23,786 bases of DNA from a virus. Below the pieces are notes generated by a model. That model was not told the DNA's origin, ran no database searches, and was given only the letters and a program-made list of their open reading frames with translations. Each line of letters begins with the position of its first letter. Position 1 is the stretch's first letter. The stretch lies in IMG/VR virus record IMGVR_UViG_3300044630_005233, positions 1 to 23,786 of that record. One strand, 5' to 3'. This document shows, one piece after another, positions 1 to 8,221 of the stretch. The position numbers and the translations under genes were made by a program.

Positions 1-142
1 GCCGCCCGCACACTGCACAGCGGTAGCCGTCTCGCAGTAGCACCGCCTTGCGGATCGCCGCCCAGGCTATCGTCTGGTAGTGGCGTCGGTCGCGTTGGAG
101 CCGCAGGCGTGGCGGGTTGAACTGCGGTACGTCACTGGGCAT
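1..142 (-). CDS. HNH endonuclease, N-terminal part (cut by window edge)
   Basis: Only the first 47 residues are inside the window. They read MPSDVPQFNPP..., then an IRKAVLLRDGYRCAVCGR stretch, which is the classic opening of an HNH nuclease: a helix with RD, then the first zinc-binding CxxC pair. The ATG overlaps the end of the preceding 56-residue gene by 11 bases in another frame. In many cos-type siphophages a small HNH protein next to terminase assists cleavage of packaged DNA. That role is inferred here, because the catalytic H-N-H residues lie beyond the edge. The RDGYRCxxCG signature makes the family call firm. Confidence 0.8.
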   Translation of the reverse strand, partial: MPSDVPQFNPPRLRLQRDRRHYQTIAWAAIRKAVLLRDGYRCAVCGR

Positions 143-302
143 CCGCTGCTGCGCCTTCCAGTGTTTCGATGCGGGCGGCGAGCCTCGCGACCGTCTGCGT
201 CAACTCCTCGAGCATCGCGTCCTTCGCAGCTGCGGCCGCTTCCTGCTTCGCTGCTTCCTCGTCTATCGCTTTCGCCTTCTCTGGATCGATGGTGATAAGC
301 AT
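132..302 (-). CDS. Small acidic coiled-coil protein (56 aa)
   Basis: This short reading frame has an AGGAGG ribosome-binding site eight bases before its ATG, directly after the stop of the 117-residue gene. The product starts MLITIDPEKAKAIDEEAAKQ and is an Ala/Glu/Lys-rich helix. It ends in a heptad-like stretch, LEELTQTVARLAARIETLEG, suggesting a short coiled coil. Its end overlaps the HNH start. No family is recognised. Position after the fibres and before HNH/terminase is all the context there is. The Shine-Dalgarno sequence and tight packing make it credible as a gene. Confidence 0.65.
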   Translation of the reverse strand: MLITIDPEKAKAIDEEAAKQEAAAAAKDAMLEELTQTVARLAARIETLEGAAADAQ

Positions 303-319
303 GGGTATTGCGCCTCCTA

Positions 320-673
320 TTATTCGGGCGGTCTGGTCGAGTGGAGCGGCTCATCCTGCGGCTCGGGATAGTTCGGCTCGGGTGGCGGCTCCGGTGGCGG
401 GATCACGGGCGTATCGACAATGGCCGACTCCGGCGGGTGAGTCGTGGCCCATACTTCGGGGCCGACGCCGATGCCGTCTGGCTGGGAGAAGTCTGCGACC
501 CATGCCTCGCGGTAGGTCGTGTCCTTCGGTACGTCTGCGTCCGTGCCGAACAGATACGGCAGGCCCGCAGGCACGTCCTTCCTGGCGACCTCCTCGATCG
601 AGAGTCCGCACTCGCACGGGTAGAGAACGACAACGCCGCCATCCTCTCGGGGGTAAATGACTACCTTGTTCAT
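320..673 (-). CDS. Conserved hypothetical phage protein (117 aa)
   Basis: The ATG at 673 forms an ATGA overlap with the stop of the upstream tail-fibre gene, so this start is preferred over one further upstream. The N-terminal half has the pattern [17 protein letters not shown]...LSIEEVARKDVPAGLPY..., then TYREAWVADF. I recognise this block from small uncharacterised proteins encoded among phage tail-fibre genes. The last 40 residues are Pro/Glu-rich (PPPEPPPEPNYPEPQDEP) and probably disordered. It might be a fibre-associated or fibre-assembly protein, but nothing in the sequence proves that. Confidence 0.75.
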   Translation of the reverse strand: MNKVVIYPREDGGVVVLYPCECGLSIEEVARKDVPAGLPYLFGTDADVPKDTTYREAWVADFSQPDGIGVGPEVWATTHPPESAIVDTPVIPPPEPPPEPNYPEPQDEPLHSTRPPE

Positions 674-2034
674 CGGATGATGCTCACCATGCAGGGCTGA
701 TCGGAATACTGCCACGCCGCTCCCGTCCACCGCCAAATCCATACCCGCACTTGCGAGGACGATAGCACCTGGGCCGACGCGAAACAGTCGGGGTTATTCG
801 CCTGCGCATGGACGGCGAAGTTCGCGTCTGGCATTGCCGTCGCGAGCGTGATCGTCGCAATGCCGACGCCGCCGCTCGCCACGCTCGATACGTTGCCACT
901 CGCGAGGATCGTCTTTGCCGCGTTGAAATGCACCCACGCACGCGGCAGGAAGGAGGGATAGAGGGCCGTTCCGTTCCCGATTGTCGCGGAAAAGGCACCG
1001 TCTTTCGTCATCAGGAGTCGGCTGACGTTGGCCGTATAGAGCGATAGGTCTTTGTTTGACGAAGTCCCGATCCCGAACGTGCCTTGATTTGAGTCGCTAT
1101 AGAGGTAGTGGTTGTGATTGCCCCATGCCGACAGGATGATGGAGCCAGACGAAACGTGCGTGGCCCTCACGATGCCAGCCGATGCCGCGTGAGCGCAGAA
1201 AGAACCTACCAATGACTGCGTGCTGTCGCTGTAATGCTCAAGGCCAGTTTCCAGCCAACTCCCCATGCCGTCGCCCGTTCCCCACGGCCCTCGCCATACG
1301 CTGATGCCAGCCTCGGCAATCGCGAAGTGCGCCCCGTCCGTCGCGGTGGAATCGAGCGTCAGACCGCTGGCGCGGGCAACGCCGTTCACATCGAGCCGGT
1401 GGACGGGGTTCACCCTCCCGATGCCGACGTTGCCCCCAGGGGAGATCGAAAGGCGCGGAAGCCCAGGAGCCTCCGGCCCAGAGAGTTGCTCGTAGATGTA
1501 GAATCCGCCGTCTATCGTCGAATCGGTTGTCGGCCCACCTACAGACACCTCCCACGTTCTTGTCACGCCCGCGATCTCGACAGCGCACGCATAGGCCGAT
1601 GTAGTCTGGAATCGCGCAGCAAAAATGCCCGTGCTGTTGAGAACGTGCAGCGGGCGAGATGGGGGCGCCGTACCCACGCCTATCCTGCCCGTCGTGGTCA
1701 GCGTGCCGGTCATGGCATCGCCCGTGAGGTTGACGTAGCGGGCATCCGCGTCGGTCTGCGTAAGGGCTCCCACCTCCGCAGCGGTCGGCAACTTGTGAAC
1801 GTGATCGGCCCGCGCGTAGGCCGTCGCCGTGCCGACTGCCGCCGTGGCTGCGAGGTTCGACGGGGCCACCGTGGCGGCTGGTGGTGCCGATACGCTGATC
1901 GTGCCATCGGCCGCGACGGTCACGCCGCTGCCGATCTTCACGCCGCCGAGGATGCTTGCCGTCGCCACGGGGAGCGGCGTGGTGGAATCAATATCTTCCC
2001 ACGCCGCTCCCGTCCAAATCTTCACGGTTGCCAT
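670..2034 (-). CDS. Tail fibre protein with receptor-binding-like C-terminus (454 aa)
   Basis: The first residues, [15 protein letters not shown], match the short W-x-G-x-x-W start of the two other small fibre genes. Residues about 25-50 carry a tail-fibre repeat ([20 protein letters not shown]). A YARADHVH motif follows at about 72-79 and a [16 protein letters not shown] block at about 96-111, both common in phage fibres. The middle resembles long beta-structured fibre shafts ([18 protein letters not shown]). The last 90 residues, starting near RAWVHFNA and rich in Ser/Val, look like a compact tip domain of the kind that contacts the host surface. No peptidase S74 chaperone is seen. An AGGAG lies six bases before the ATG. 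Confidence 0.85.
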   Translation of the reverse strand: MATVKIWTGAAWEDIDSTTPLPVATASILGGVKIGSGVTVAADGTISVSAPPAATVAPSNLAATAAVGTATAYARADHVHKLPTAAEVGALTQTDADARYVNLTGDAMTGTLTTTGRIGVGTAPPSRPLHVLNSTGIFAARFQTTSAYACAVEIAGVTRTWEVSVGGPTTDSTIDGGFYIYEQLSGPEAPGLPRLSISPGGNVGIGRVNPVHRLDVNGVARASGLTLDSTATDGAHFAIAEAGISVWRGPWGTGDGMGSWLETGLEHYSDSTQSLVGSFCAHAASAGIVRATHVSSGSIILSAWGNHNHYLYSDSNQGTFGIGTSSNKDLSLYTANVSRLLMTKDGAFSATIGNGTALYPSFLPRAWVHFNAAKTILASGNVSSVASGGVGIATITLATAMPDANFAVHAQANNPDCFASAQVLSSSQVRVWIWRWTGAAWQYSDQPCMVSIIR

Positions 2035-2047
2035 CTGGCACTCCTGA

Positions 2048-2632
2048 CTACTTCACGATCCAGAGGGCTCCCGCCGCGATCGGCGTCGGCTGCGACAACT
2101 GCACGTACACCTCGTTATTCCGGCCGGCTGGGCCAGCGGGGCCGGTCGCTCCGGCGGCTCCCGCGACGCCCTGCTCGCCCTGGATACCTTGCAAGCCCTG
2201 GTCGCCCTTCGGGCCAGCGGGGCCGGCTGCGCCCTGGATACCCTGCGGGCCTTGAATCGATCCACCGCTCACCCACTGCGATGTCGCGGCATCGTAGACC
2301 CAGAACGAATCGTCGGCCTGCACGATGTACGAATCGCCCTGGGTGGCACCGGCGGGGAGATCGCCCTGCGTCGCCACCTCGCCCTTGAACGTGATCCCCA
2401 GGCCAGACGGGCCTTGAATACCCTGCTGGCCTTGCGGGCCGGCGTCACCCTTCGGGCCGGCGGGGCCAGCCTCGCCGGCGACGCCTTGAATACCCTGCGG
2501 GCCGGCTGGGCCTGCGGCCCCCTCTGCGCCCGCGGGGCCGGCGGGGCCGATCGGGCCGGCGTCGCCCTGCGGGCCACGAATCGAAACCCATGCGGTGCCG
2601 TCGAATACGAGAACGTCCTGCGTTTCAGCCAT
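2048..2632 (-). CDS. Collagen-like short tail fibre protein (194 aa)
   Basis: The protein opens with [18 protein letters not shown], then long Gly-X-Y tracts ([16 protein letters not shown]...). These are broken by a module of about 55 residues ([20 protein letters not shown], then [16 protein letters not shown]) and followed by more Gly-X-Y repeats. It ends in a short beta-like tail. Collagen-like triple helices are a known trimeric shaft in phage fibres. The ATG has AAGGAG upstream and overlaps the previous gene's end by eight bases. It probably assembles with the neighbouring fibre proteins. Which one binds the receptor cannot be told from sequence. Confidence 0.8.
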   Translation of the reverse strand: MAETQDVLVFDGTAWVSIRGPQGDAGPIGPAGPAGAEGAAGPAGPQGIQGVAGEAGPAGPKGDAGPQGQQGIQGPSGLGITFKGEVATQGDLPAGATQGDSYIVQADDSFWVYDAATSQWVSGGSIQGPQGIQGAAGPAGPKGDQGLQGIQGEQGVAGAAGATGPAGPAGRNNEVYVQLSQPTPIAAGALWIVK

Positions 2633-2951
2633 TGCTCTTTCTCCTTCTCAGGGTGGGAAACTTGTTCGGCCTCCACGCAGCGGCGGCGCCGATCTTCTTC
2701 ACGGGAACAGACGACGCAACGACGCCGGTGTTTTTTCTTGTGGCGCGGAGAGCCGCCGAGGCGAGCCATACGTCGCCCTTCGCGGCCGCGGGCGGCTGCT
2801 CGAGCTGCGGGCCGTAGACCTCGACCGAATGGCCGTCCGATCCGGCTGGCCCTTGCGGGCCGACAGGGCCGATGCTGCCGCCGCTGCCGCCGCCACCGTA
2901 GGCGATCTGCTGCCAGGTCGTGCCGTCCCAGAAATACAACAGGTTCGCCAC
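2625..2951 (-). CDS. Short collagen-like fibre protein, GTG start (108 aa)
   Basis: Starts at GTG with GAGGT nearby. It begins with [13 protein letters not shown], a Gly/Ser linker, and a short Gly-X-Y tract ([16 protein letters not shown]). It then carries only the front half of the module found in the other collagen-like fibres (SVEVYGP...[11 protein letters not shown]). The rest is a basic tail with KNTGVVASS and LRRRKSNG, unlike the other copies. It may be a worn or recombined relic of a longer fibre, or a small working adaptor. The intact reading frame and tight spacing to both neighbours argue that it is expressed. Confidence 0.6.
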   Translation of the reverse strand: MANLLYFWDGTTWQQIAYGGGGSGGSIGPVGPQGPAGSDGHSVEVYGPQLEQPPAAAKGDVWLASAALRATRKNTGVVASSVPVKKIGAAAAWRPNKFPTLRRRKSNG

Positions 2952-2954
2952 GGC

Positions 2955-5645
2955 CTACCTCTTACGCTTCTTGCTTGCGTCGGTCTGCACTTGCGCCTTC
3001 ATCGCCGCCACCTCTGCCCGCAGCGATCGGATCTCCGCGATCGCCTCATCGAGCAACGCCTTCGGGGCGAAATTGCCATCCACGTAATCCTTGCGGGTGA
3101 GATGGCCCGCGGCCGTTGGAGCGGCTGCGGTGCTCTCCACGTTGGCCGATACCGACACGACATTCGATACGTTCGTGATCGTTGGCCCCGCCGAGCCGAA
3201 CCGAATCGCGGCTCCCGATGCCCGCACCTCGAGCAGCACCACCGCCGCGACGCTCGCGGTCGTTGCCAGAAGTAGGTTCGTCGTGCCTGTCCGAATCGCG
3301 ACGCCACCGCTTGAACCAAGTAGGTTGTAGGTGCCGGCCCAGGTCATCGTGTTGACCGCAGTCGGGGCCACGACCGTGCCTGTCATCGTGCCGCCGGTCA
3401 GTTTCAAAAATGCCGTGCTGCCCGCAATGGCACCATCCACGTACTTCTTGTTCGCGAGGTCGTTATCTACGGCAGGCGTGAACGGGGTCTGTGGGTTCGC
3501 CCCGAGAAACTGCACCTGTGCAGTGTCGGGGGCAGCAACGAAAGCCTGCTTCCCGCCTGGCATATACAGCCGGTAATACGCCCCGTCGTAATAGGTGTAA
3601 ACGTCGGTGCCGTTGAAGCCGGCGGGGCCGGCGTTTGCCGCGTACCGCAACGGGCCGTTCATTACGTCGCCCGCTTTGTTGACGTAGTTCCCCGCGAGCG
3701 TGGCCGCGCAGACGCCGTTGCTGTCGATGGTCAGGCCGTTGCCGATCTTGATGCCGCCAAGTGTTCCCGCGCTGGCCGTTGGCAGGGTGTAGTTGCCGGT
3801 GCCGCCGCTGACGCTGATCGTCCCGTCCGCAGTCACAGCGATGCCGCTGCCAGCCTTTACGCCTCCGAGGGTGGTCGCGGTGGCCGCGGGCAGCGTGTAG
3901 GTGCTCGACTTCGAATCGACATACTGCTTCGTCGCGGCCTCGAGCGGCTGCGTGGGATCGCCTGGCAGAGTCAGCGGGCTCCCCGCCACCACCTCGCCAG
4001 CCTTCACGGTGAGATAGTTGCTGTCGGATACCACCGAAACATTCGTCCCGTCGGAGCCGATCCAAGCGTTTTCGCACTTGATCGCCGGCTCGCCGGCCGG
4101 CACGTTGATGGTGCCGCTCATCGTGCCGCCGGCCAGAGGCAGGAAGCCGGTCGGCACCGTCGCCACCCTCGCGTCGACGTACTGCTTCGTCGCAGCCTGC
4201 AAGGCGGTGGTGGGGTCGGCTGGAAGCGCGATCGGCTTGAATGCGTCGATCGAGTTCAAGCCGAACGCGAGCAGATTCGTCGTGCCGCTTCGCACCGTCA
4301 CGCCCGCGGTCGAGCCCATGAAACAGAAGTTCGATGCGGTCTGAATGAAGTTGATCCCGTTCGGCACGTTGATCGTGCCGGTCATCGTGCCGCCGGCGAG
4401 GGGAAGGTAGGCCGTGCCGCTCGCGCTCACGCTGATCGTGCCGTCTGCCGTGACTGCGATTCCACTGCCGATCTTCACGCCGCCCAGTACGGTCGCGGTC
4501 GCGGGCGTGAGCGTCTTTGCGGCGGGCGTGAAAACGAAGCCGTCGCTGCCCAGGGTGGAGGCGTTCCCCGCGTCGGCCGATACGGCAGACGGGCCGGCTG
4601 GGCCTGGTATTCCCTGCGCTCCCTGGATTCCCTGCGGGCCTTCGGGGCCGCGCTCGCCCTGCTCACCGGCTGGGCCGGCGACGCCTGCCGGCCCTTCGGG
4701 GCCGCGGATCGGGCCGACGTTGATCCACGCCAGGCCGTCCCATACGAAGCCGTCGCCTTCGGCCGTGCCGGCTGGAAACGACGCATCGACCGGCGGGCCG
4801 TCGGGATCATGCACGAGCCATAGGTCGCCATCGACCGGCGCGGCGTCCTGCGGCGGGTACGTTGAGATCGAGCCGCGGAGCCGAACGCCCGCGCCCTGCG
4901 CTCCTGTCTCGCCCGCGGGGCCGCTGGGGCCGGCTGGCCCTGGTATTCCCTGGTCGCCCTGGATGCCTTGCTCGCCTTGAACGCCCTGGATGCCTTGCTC
5001 GCCCTGCGGGCCAGCGGGGCCGGCGATCCCGTCCGCACCGGCTGGGCCAGGCTCACCAGCCGCACCAGGCTCACCGCGTGGAATCTTGAAGGCCAGCAAC
5101 GCGCTGCTGGTGGTGCCGACGTTCACCACCTCCGCAGGCAGGCCGGCGTCGATGGTGGTCGTGGAATCAACGTCGATGGTGGCCGCTTCGCCGGCGGGGC
5201 CTTGCGGGCCTTCGGGGCCAGGCGGGCCGGCGGGAAGTTCGACCTCCGGCGCGTTCGTCCAAACCCACAAGTCGCCAACGTGATCCGCGGGCGGGGGCGT
5301 GGTGTCCGAAACTACGTGCGTGCAGTCGATGCTCTCGCCTGGTGGCCCTTGGATCGGGCCGGTGTCCACCCACTGCTCGCCGTCCCATACCGCACCGTCG
5401 CCAGGAGCGAAGCCTTCGGGCGTCCCTTCCGGCGGCGGGCTGGGGATCACCCACAAGTCGCCGTCGCTCGGGGCGTTGGCCGGTGGCCACGTTTCCGCGG
5501 TGCCTTTGATCTGGATGCCGGCACCAGGCGGGCCGGCTGGCCCCGATGGGCCTCCCCAGATCGTGACTTCGATCCGCTGCGCCGTCTCTCTCGCGTCGAT
5601 CGGCGGGAGCGGTTCGCCTTTTGCCATCGGTGTTTTGCTGCTCAT
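2955..5645 (-). CDS. Large collagen-like tail fibre protein (896 aa)
   Basis: The start [12 protein letters not shown] is chosen because its ATG overlaps the BppU-like gene's stop as ATGA. Roughly the first 375 residues alternate Gly-X-Y collagen tracts with two copies of a 60-residue module (GAGIQIKG...GDLWVI...[14 protein letters not shown] and GAGVRLRG...GDLWLV...[14 protein letters not shown]). The rest carries tail-fibre repeats: [20 protein letters not shown] and related copies, [15 protein letters not shown], and four KQYVD/KKYVD/KDYVD blocks. The C-terminus is a coiled coil (about 865-890, [20 protein letters not shown]) and a basic tail, which would hold a trimer together. It follows the baseplate gene and is the likely main fibre. 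Confidence 0.88.
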   Translation of the reverse strand: MSSKTPMAKGEPLPPIDARETAQRIEVTIWGGPSGPAGPPGAGIQIKGTAETWPPANAPSDGDLWVIPSPPPEGTPEGFAPGDGAVWDGEQWVDTGPIQGPPGESIDCTHVVSDTTPPPADHVGDLWVWTNAPEVELPAGPPGPEGPQGPAGEAATIDVDSTTTIDAGLPAEVVNVGTTSSALLAFKIPRGEPGAAGEPGPAGADGIAGPAGPQGEQGIQGVQGEQGIQGDQGIPGPAGPSGPAGETGAQGAGVRLRGSISTYPPQDAAPVDGDLWLVHDPDGPPVDASFPAGTAEGDGFVWDGLAWINVGPIRGPEGPAGVAGPAGEQGERGPEGPQGIQGAQGIPGPAGPSAVSADAGNASTLGSDGFVFTPAAKTLTPATATVLGGVKIGSGIAVTADGTISVSASGTAYLPLAGGTMTGTINVPNGINFIQTASNFCFMGSTAGVTVRSGTTNLLAFGLNSIDAFKPIALPADPTTALQAATKQYVDARVATVPTGFLPLAGGTMSGTINVPAGEPAIKCENAWIGSDGTNVSVVSDSNYLTVKAGEVVAGSPLTLPGDPTQPLEAATKQYVDSKSSTYTLPAATATTLGGVKAGSGIAVTADGTISVSGGTGNYTLPTASAGTLGGIKIGNGLTIDSNGVCAATLAGNYVNKAGDVMNGPLRYAANAGPAGFNGTDVYTYYDGAYYRLYMPGGKQAFVAAPDTAQVQFLGANPQTPFTPAVDNDLANKKYVDGAIAGSTAFLKLTGGTMTGTVVAPTAVNTMTWAGTYNLLGSSGGVAIRTGTTNLLLATTASVAAVVLLEVRASGAAIRFGSAGPTITNVSNVVSVSANVESTAAAPTAAGHLTRKDYVDGNFAPKALLDEAIAEIRSLRAEVAAMKAQVQTDASKKRKR

Positions 5646-6001
5646 GCGGCAACGTCCTCGAGAACGTCCAACACTCCACGCAGGATCGTCTCGGTAACGC
5701 CTTCGGGCCGCGTCCACTTCAACCGCCAGCGATACGAGCCCGCTTCGAGCTTCACGGTGTCGGCCTCCTGCATCGAAAGAGCAAACAGCCCATTCGCGGC
5801 GTCGATCACCGTCACGTTGAACGCGGCCACTTGTTCGAACGTCCGAAACAGCATCACCGGCGCGGTGATCTCGAAGCCCTCGACCGACAGCGGCTCATTG
5901 AGATCGCGAAGGCTCACGCGCACCTGGCGATTGAACTCATCGCCGCGCACAAGTCGAATCGAGAGGGGAGCCGCGCCGCTGTCGATGGTGTATGCAGGCA
6001 T
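5642..6001 (-). CDS. BppU-like baseplate / fibre-adaptor protein (119 aa)
   Basis: The product resembles the N-terminal domain of lactococcal phage baseplate upper protein BppU and the small adaptor proteins before phage fibres. A basic-acidic [19 protein letters not shown] strand pair is followed by [11 protein letters not shown], and later [20 protein letters not shown], then [12 protein letters not shown]. That is the usual order: RGD-type opening, conversion to a target, limit term, then the returned value. The domain normally joins the baseplate to fibres, which fits its place just before the large fibre gene and its ATGA overlap with it. The upstream Shine-Dalgarno is weak. Confidence 0.65.
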   Translation of the reverse strand: MPAYTIDSGAAPLSIRLVRGDEFNRQVRVSLRDLNEPLSVEGFEITAPVMLFRTFEQVAAFNVTVIDAANGLFALSMQEADTVKLEAGSYRWRLKWTRPEGVTETILRGVLDVLEDVAA

Positions 6002-6040
6002 GGCGAAGATCGTAAGGGCGAACCGCCGGCCCTTGAACGT

Positions 6041-6313
6041 CTACCGCTCGCGGAATTGCTGATCCGTCCAGTTCGCGCGGATGCGTTCGCACTCGATGCG
6101 GATCTCGTCCTCTGAGGGATCGTCGCCACGCCTGCCCGATAGTTCGCTCCGGCTCCGCTTGGGTAGGTGCCGCAACTGGTCGCGGCGGCGGGCCTTGAAC
6201 GTGTCCACCGTGATTCCCAACTCGAGACATATCTCGAAAGCCGACGCACCCGCCTCCCACAAGGCCGCTGCGGCCTCGACTTGCTCGGCGGTGAGCGTGA
6301 CGGGCGGGGTCAC
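6041..6313 (-). CDS. Small helix-turn-helix protein (90 aa)
   Basis: GTG start overlapping the RusA stop (GTGA). Residues about 8-45 form a helix-turn-helix: LTAEQVEAAAALWEAGASAF, then EICLELGITVDTFKARRRDQ, the pattern of phage and resolvase-type HTH domains. The C-terminal block EIRIECERIRANWTDQQFRER resembles the tail of small phage DNA-binding proteins. It closes the replication operon, directly before the fibre genes, so it could be a late-gene activator or part of packaging. There is no direct evidence for either. GcrA-like or terminase-small-subunit-like roles are alternatives. Confidence 0.6.
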   Translation of the reverse strand: MTPPVTLTAEQVEAAAALWEAGASAFEICLELGITVDTFKARRRDQLRHLPKRSRSELSGRRGDDPSEDEIRIECERIRANWTDQQFRER

Positions 6314-6732
6314 TGGTCTGCTCCGGCTGCGATCGTCACGCGGGTGTAGGGACTCTCGCCCCGCGCGGCGTAACGCTTCGAGACGTTGGCCCTCACCACC
6401 TGGCTATCGTCCACGAACGCGATGCCCAGGAGCGCGTCGCAGACGGCTTTCGCCAGGTTGTCCCAATCGGGCCGCGGCCTCGGCTTCGCCGCGCTCGAGA
6501 GTCCCGACTTCGTGTAGTGGCTCGGCGGTCGGGCGAATACAAACTCGATCCCGATCGCTACGTCGCCGCTCGAAGGCTTCACGCCCGACAACCTGGCCGC
6601 GAGGGCGATCGCCTCGCGGTATGGCTTCACGGGGTGCTTTCTCGGCGTGTAAGCCTGGGCGAACCCGCCGCGCGTCGTGACGCGAGGGCGTGGCTGCGGC
6701 ACCGGCTCACCTGGCAACTCGAAGGCGACCAT
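6310..6732 (-). CDS. rusA: RusA-family Holliday junction resolvase
   Basis: RusA-type endonucleases cut four-way DNA junctions made in phage replication and recombination. The start region has the family's PGEPVPQPRPRV motif. The catalytic block PRPDWDNLAKAVCDALLG supplies paired aspartates and a lysine, and it is followed by IAFVDDSQVV with another acidic pair. The 140-residue length fits RusA (about 120-140). ATG at 6732 is preferred because homologues start near the PGEP motif. A TTG at 6774, overlapping the previous stop, would add 14 residues but has no ribosome-binding site. It acts with Bet and the nuclease in the same operon. Confidence 0.9.
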   Translation of the reverse strand: MVAFELPGEPVPQPRPRVTTRGGFAQAYTPRKHPVKPYREAIALAARLSGVKPSSGDVAIGIEFVFARPPSHYTKSGLSSAAKPRPRPDWDNLAKAVCDALLGIAFVDDSQVVRANVSKRYAARGESPYTRVTIAAGADQ

Positions 6733-6770
6733 GCCCCGCGAGGCTACCGCAATCGGGAAAACATGGAAGG

Positions 6771-7061
6771 TCAAAGAGAGCGCATGCGCTCACTGATCGC
6801 GTTGATCTCGTCCCAATCCATGTCGTGACCGTAGGCCACGCCCGCGTACCGGTAGCCGGTGCAAAGGTGGAGCGACGCGCGGAGCCGCTGGATCGCACGG
6901 AGCCCCTTCCGCGTGACGCCACCAGGCAGGCAGACGCGAACGTAGGGCGAGCCGTCCAGCCAATCAATCCAGACCCGCGATACCGATCGCTTGGGATGGC
7001 CCGCGAAGGCCTGCGCCGCCAACGTCTCCAACTCCGCGGCCGTGATGAAATCCGAACCCAC
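6771..7061 (-). CDS. Hypothetical protein in replication operon (96 aa)
   Basis: GTG start with GGAGGT placed well before it. The product starts GSDFITAAELETLAAQAFAG, continues RSVSRVWIDWLDGSPYVRVC and ends NAISERMRSL. It looks like a small mixed alpha/beta protein. No family is recognised. It sits between the replication protein and RusA in the same direction, so a role in DNA metabolism is plausible by position only. The 59-base gap to the replication gene contains a TTGACA hexamer but no matching -10 element. Confidence 0.6.
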   Translation of the reverse strand: MGSDFITAAELETLAAQAFAGHPKRSVSRVWIDWLDGSPYVRVCLPGGVTRKGLRAIQRLRASLHLCTGYRYAGVAYGHDMDWDEINAISERMRSL

Positions 7062-7120
7062 CGCACACCTCCGTGAATGTCAAACTGGGGAACCTAACTG
7101 CAGGACGCTACAGGACGCGA

Positions 7121-8221
7121 TTAGAAGGGCGTTTCCCGCTCCGCGGGTGATTTACCGTTTTCGGGAGAACGAGCCCGCAGGGACGCAGCCAGGCCCGCCA
7201 CCGTTGAATCCGTGACCCGCGACCGCTTCCAGGCCTCGTACTGGGCCGCGGTCATGTTCTCCATCGCGTCAGACCGCCACCAGGCCCGCTTCCGGTCGCG
7301 CTCCTGGATTTCGTCCACCGTGAGCCGCGCGGGATTGCCGCCGCCCTGGGGCCGGTTCGACGGGACGCTGCCGCCCCGATCCTGGGAGCGGGTGAGCCAC
7401 TTCGTGACGAACGCCCGCCAGAGCGACTTGCGGGCCTTCGCCGGATTCGCCTTGAGCCATTCGCCCATGCGGGCCAGTTCTCCCGCTACGTCCACCGCTG
7501 GGTAGGCCGCGGCCCAGGCCTTGCGGTCTGCGTCCTCGATGCCTTCCCACCCAGCCGCAGGCGACCACCGAATCGAGTCGGCCGGCCGCGACCGACGCCG
7601 CTTCGGCGTTTCGGTCGTGGCAACAAAACACGAAGTGTTTTGTATTTCTTCCTGGGTAGGGGAAGGGGAAGGGGAAGGGGGGCATCCATTTCGCATATGC
7701 GATCGCATATGCGATTGGCTATGCGAATCGCATCCATCTTGCGTTTCGCCCGCGATTGGCGCGTTTCCGTCTTTTGCGCATCCGTCTTTCGAATCTGCCG
7801 CTGCCGATGGCGACTGCGGCGACGATGCGCCCTGGCAATCGTTTTGCATGGCGGTTCGCATATGCGATCGCATATGCGATCGCATATGCGATTGGCTATG
7901 CGAATCGGATGCGCCAGACCACCGTGCGGCCGCTGCCGCCTTGCCAGCCGCAGACCTCGAATCCCGATAGGCCCGCTCCTTTTCGAGCCGCGGGTTACGC
8001 CGCTTGCCGTCCTCGCCCACGGGAAACTTCCCTTCGAGTTCGGCCCACTCCGCGGCCACTCCTGGGCTGATCGCTTCCAGCCGCTTCGGGTCTGCGGGGA
8101 GACTGCCCTGCTCCCACTGGACGCAGAGCAGCGTTATGTAGTGGCCTCGCGTCGCAGCCGGCCATCCGATCGTGGCTGCGAGGAAATCGCGAGGAAAGAA
8201 ATCGAACTGCGGAGCCGCCAT
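7121..8221 (-). CDS. DUF1376 replication protein with origin inside its gene (366 aa)
   Basis: The ATG at 8221 has GGGAGG upstream and overlaps the zinc-ribbon stop. Residues 1-60 are a DUF1376 (YdaU-type) domain: FFPRDFLAATIGWPAATRGH, then YITLLCVQWEQGSLPADPKR. This domain occurs in phage replication-initiation proteins in the position of lambda O. Residues about 105-200 are low-complexity, with SHSQ and repeated SHMR units and a PSPSPSP run encoded by DNA repeats. The C-terminal part (W.GIEDADRKAWAAAYPAVD, then KSLWRAFVTKWLTRSQD) resembles the helicase-loader-contacting ends of such proteins. Initiator function is inferred from domain, repeats and neighbours. No helicase gene is in view. 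Confidence 0.8.
   Translation of the reverse strand: MAAPQFDFFPRDFLAATIGWPAATRGHYITLLCVQWEQGSLPADPKRLEAISPGVAAEWAELEGKFPVGEDGKRRNPRLEKERAYRDSRSAAGKAAAAARWSGASDSHSQSHMRSHMRSHMRTAMQNDCQGASSPQSPSAAADSKDGCAKDGNAPIAGETQDGCDSHSQSHMRSHMRNGCPPSPSPSPTQEEIQNTSCFVATTETPKRRRSRPADSIRWSPAAGWEGIEDADRKAWAAAYPAVDVAGELARMGEWLKANPAKARKSLWRAFVTKWLTRSQDRGGSVPSNRPQGGGNPARLTVDEIQERDRKRAWWRSDAMENMTAAQYEAWKRSRVTDSTVAGLAASLRARSPENGKSPAERETPF
7623..7643. repeat. AT-rich inverted repeat next to the iterons
   Basis: ACAAAACAC and GTGTTTTGT form a perfect 9-bp stem around GAA. The patch is far richer in A and T than its surroundings. It could be the easily melted element of the origin, or a protein-binding site. Confidence 0.6.
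7659..7682 (+). other. G-quadruplex-forming motif
   Basis: The plus strand has four runs of at least four G separated by AA, the canonical pattern for an intramolecular G-quadruplex. On the coding strand it encodes a Pro-Ser repeat. It sits between the AT-rich repeat and iteron array A. Confidence 0.65.
7691..7726. repeat. Iteron array A: 2 perfect + 1 degenerate palindrome
   Basis: Two tandem copies of the perfect palindrome TCGCATATGCGA are followed by a variant, TTGGCTATGCGA, with no spacer. The period is 12 bases, so each copy adds the same four residues (SHMR) and leaves the reading frame intact. Each junction makes a GCGATCGC sequence containing GATC. Confidence 0.9.
7856..7903. repeat. 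Iteron array B: 3 perfect + 1 degenerate palindrome
   Basis: Three tandem TCGCATATGCGA copies are followed by the same TTGGCTATGCGA variant and the same continuing ATCG as in array A, but with one more perfect copy. The shared flank shows the two arrays arose by duplication. They are about 130 bases apart. Confidence 0.9.

Larger units (their letters stand above)
7620..7903. other. Putative replication origin inside the DUF1376 gene
   Basis: Within one 285-base stretch lie a rare AT-rich patch with a perfect inverted repeat, a run of four G-tracts, and two arrays of a 12-bp palindrome. All are in the part of the gene that encodes low-complexity linker. Iterons inside the initiator gene, plus an AT-rich unwinding zone, are the layout of the lambda origin in gene O. 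Binding by the DUF1376 product is an inference. Confidence 0.6.

Noticed and set aside
1234-2388. Long plus-strand open frame opposite the fibre genes
   Set aside because: It is antisense to convincing fibre genes, Arg-rich and without domains, as expected of a shadow frame in GC-rich DNA.
4968-6062. Long plus-strand open frame opposite the large fibre
   Set aside because: Antisense to the Gly-X-Y gene and BppU-like gene; composition is that of reversed collagen repeats.
7062-7120. TTGACA hexamer as a promoter for the 96-residue gene
   Set aside because: No -10 element at the right distance, and the gene lies within an operon.
7691-7903. A CRISPR-like array in the repeat region
   Set aside because: Units are 12 bp, have no spacers, and are in frame inside a clear gene; iterons explain them better.
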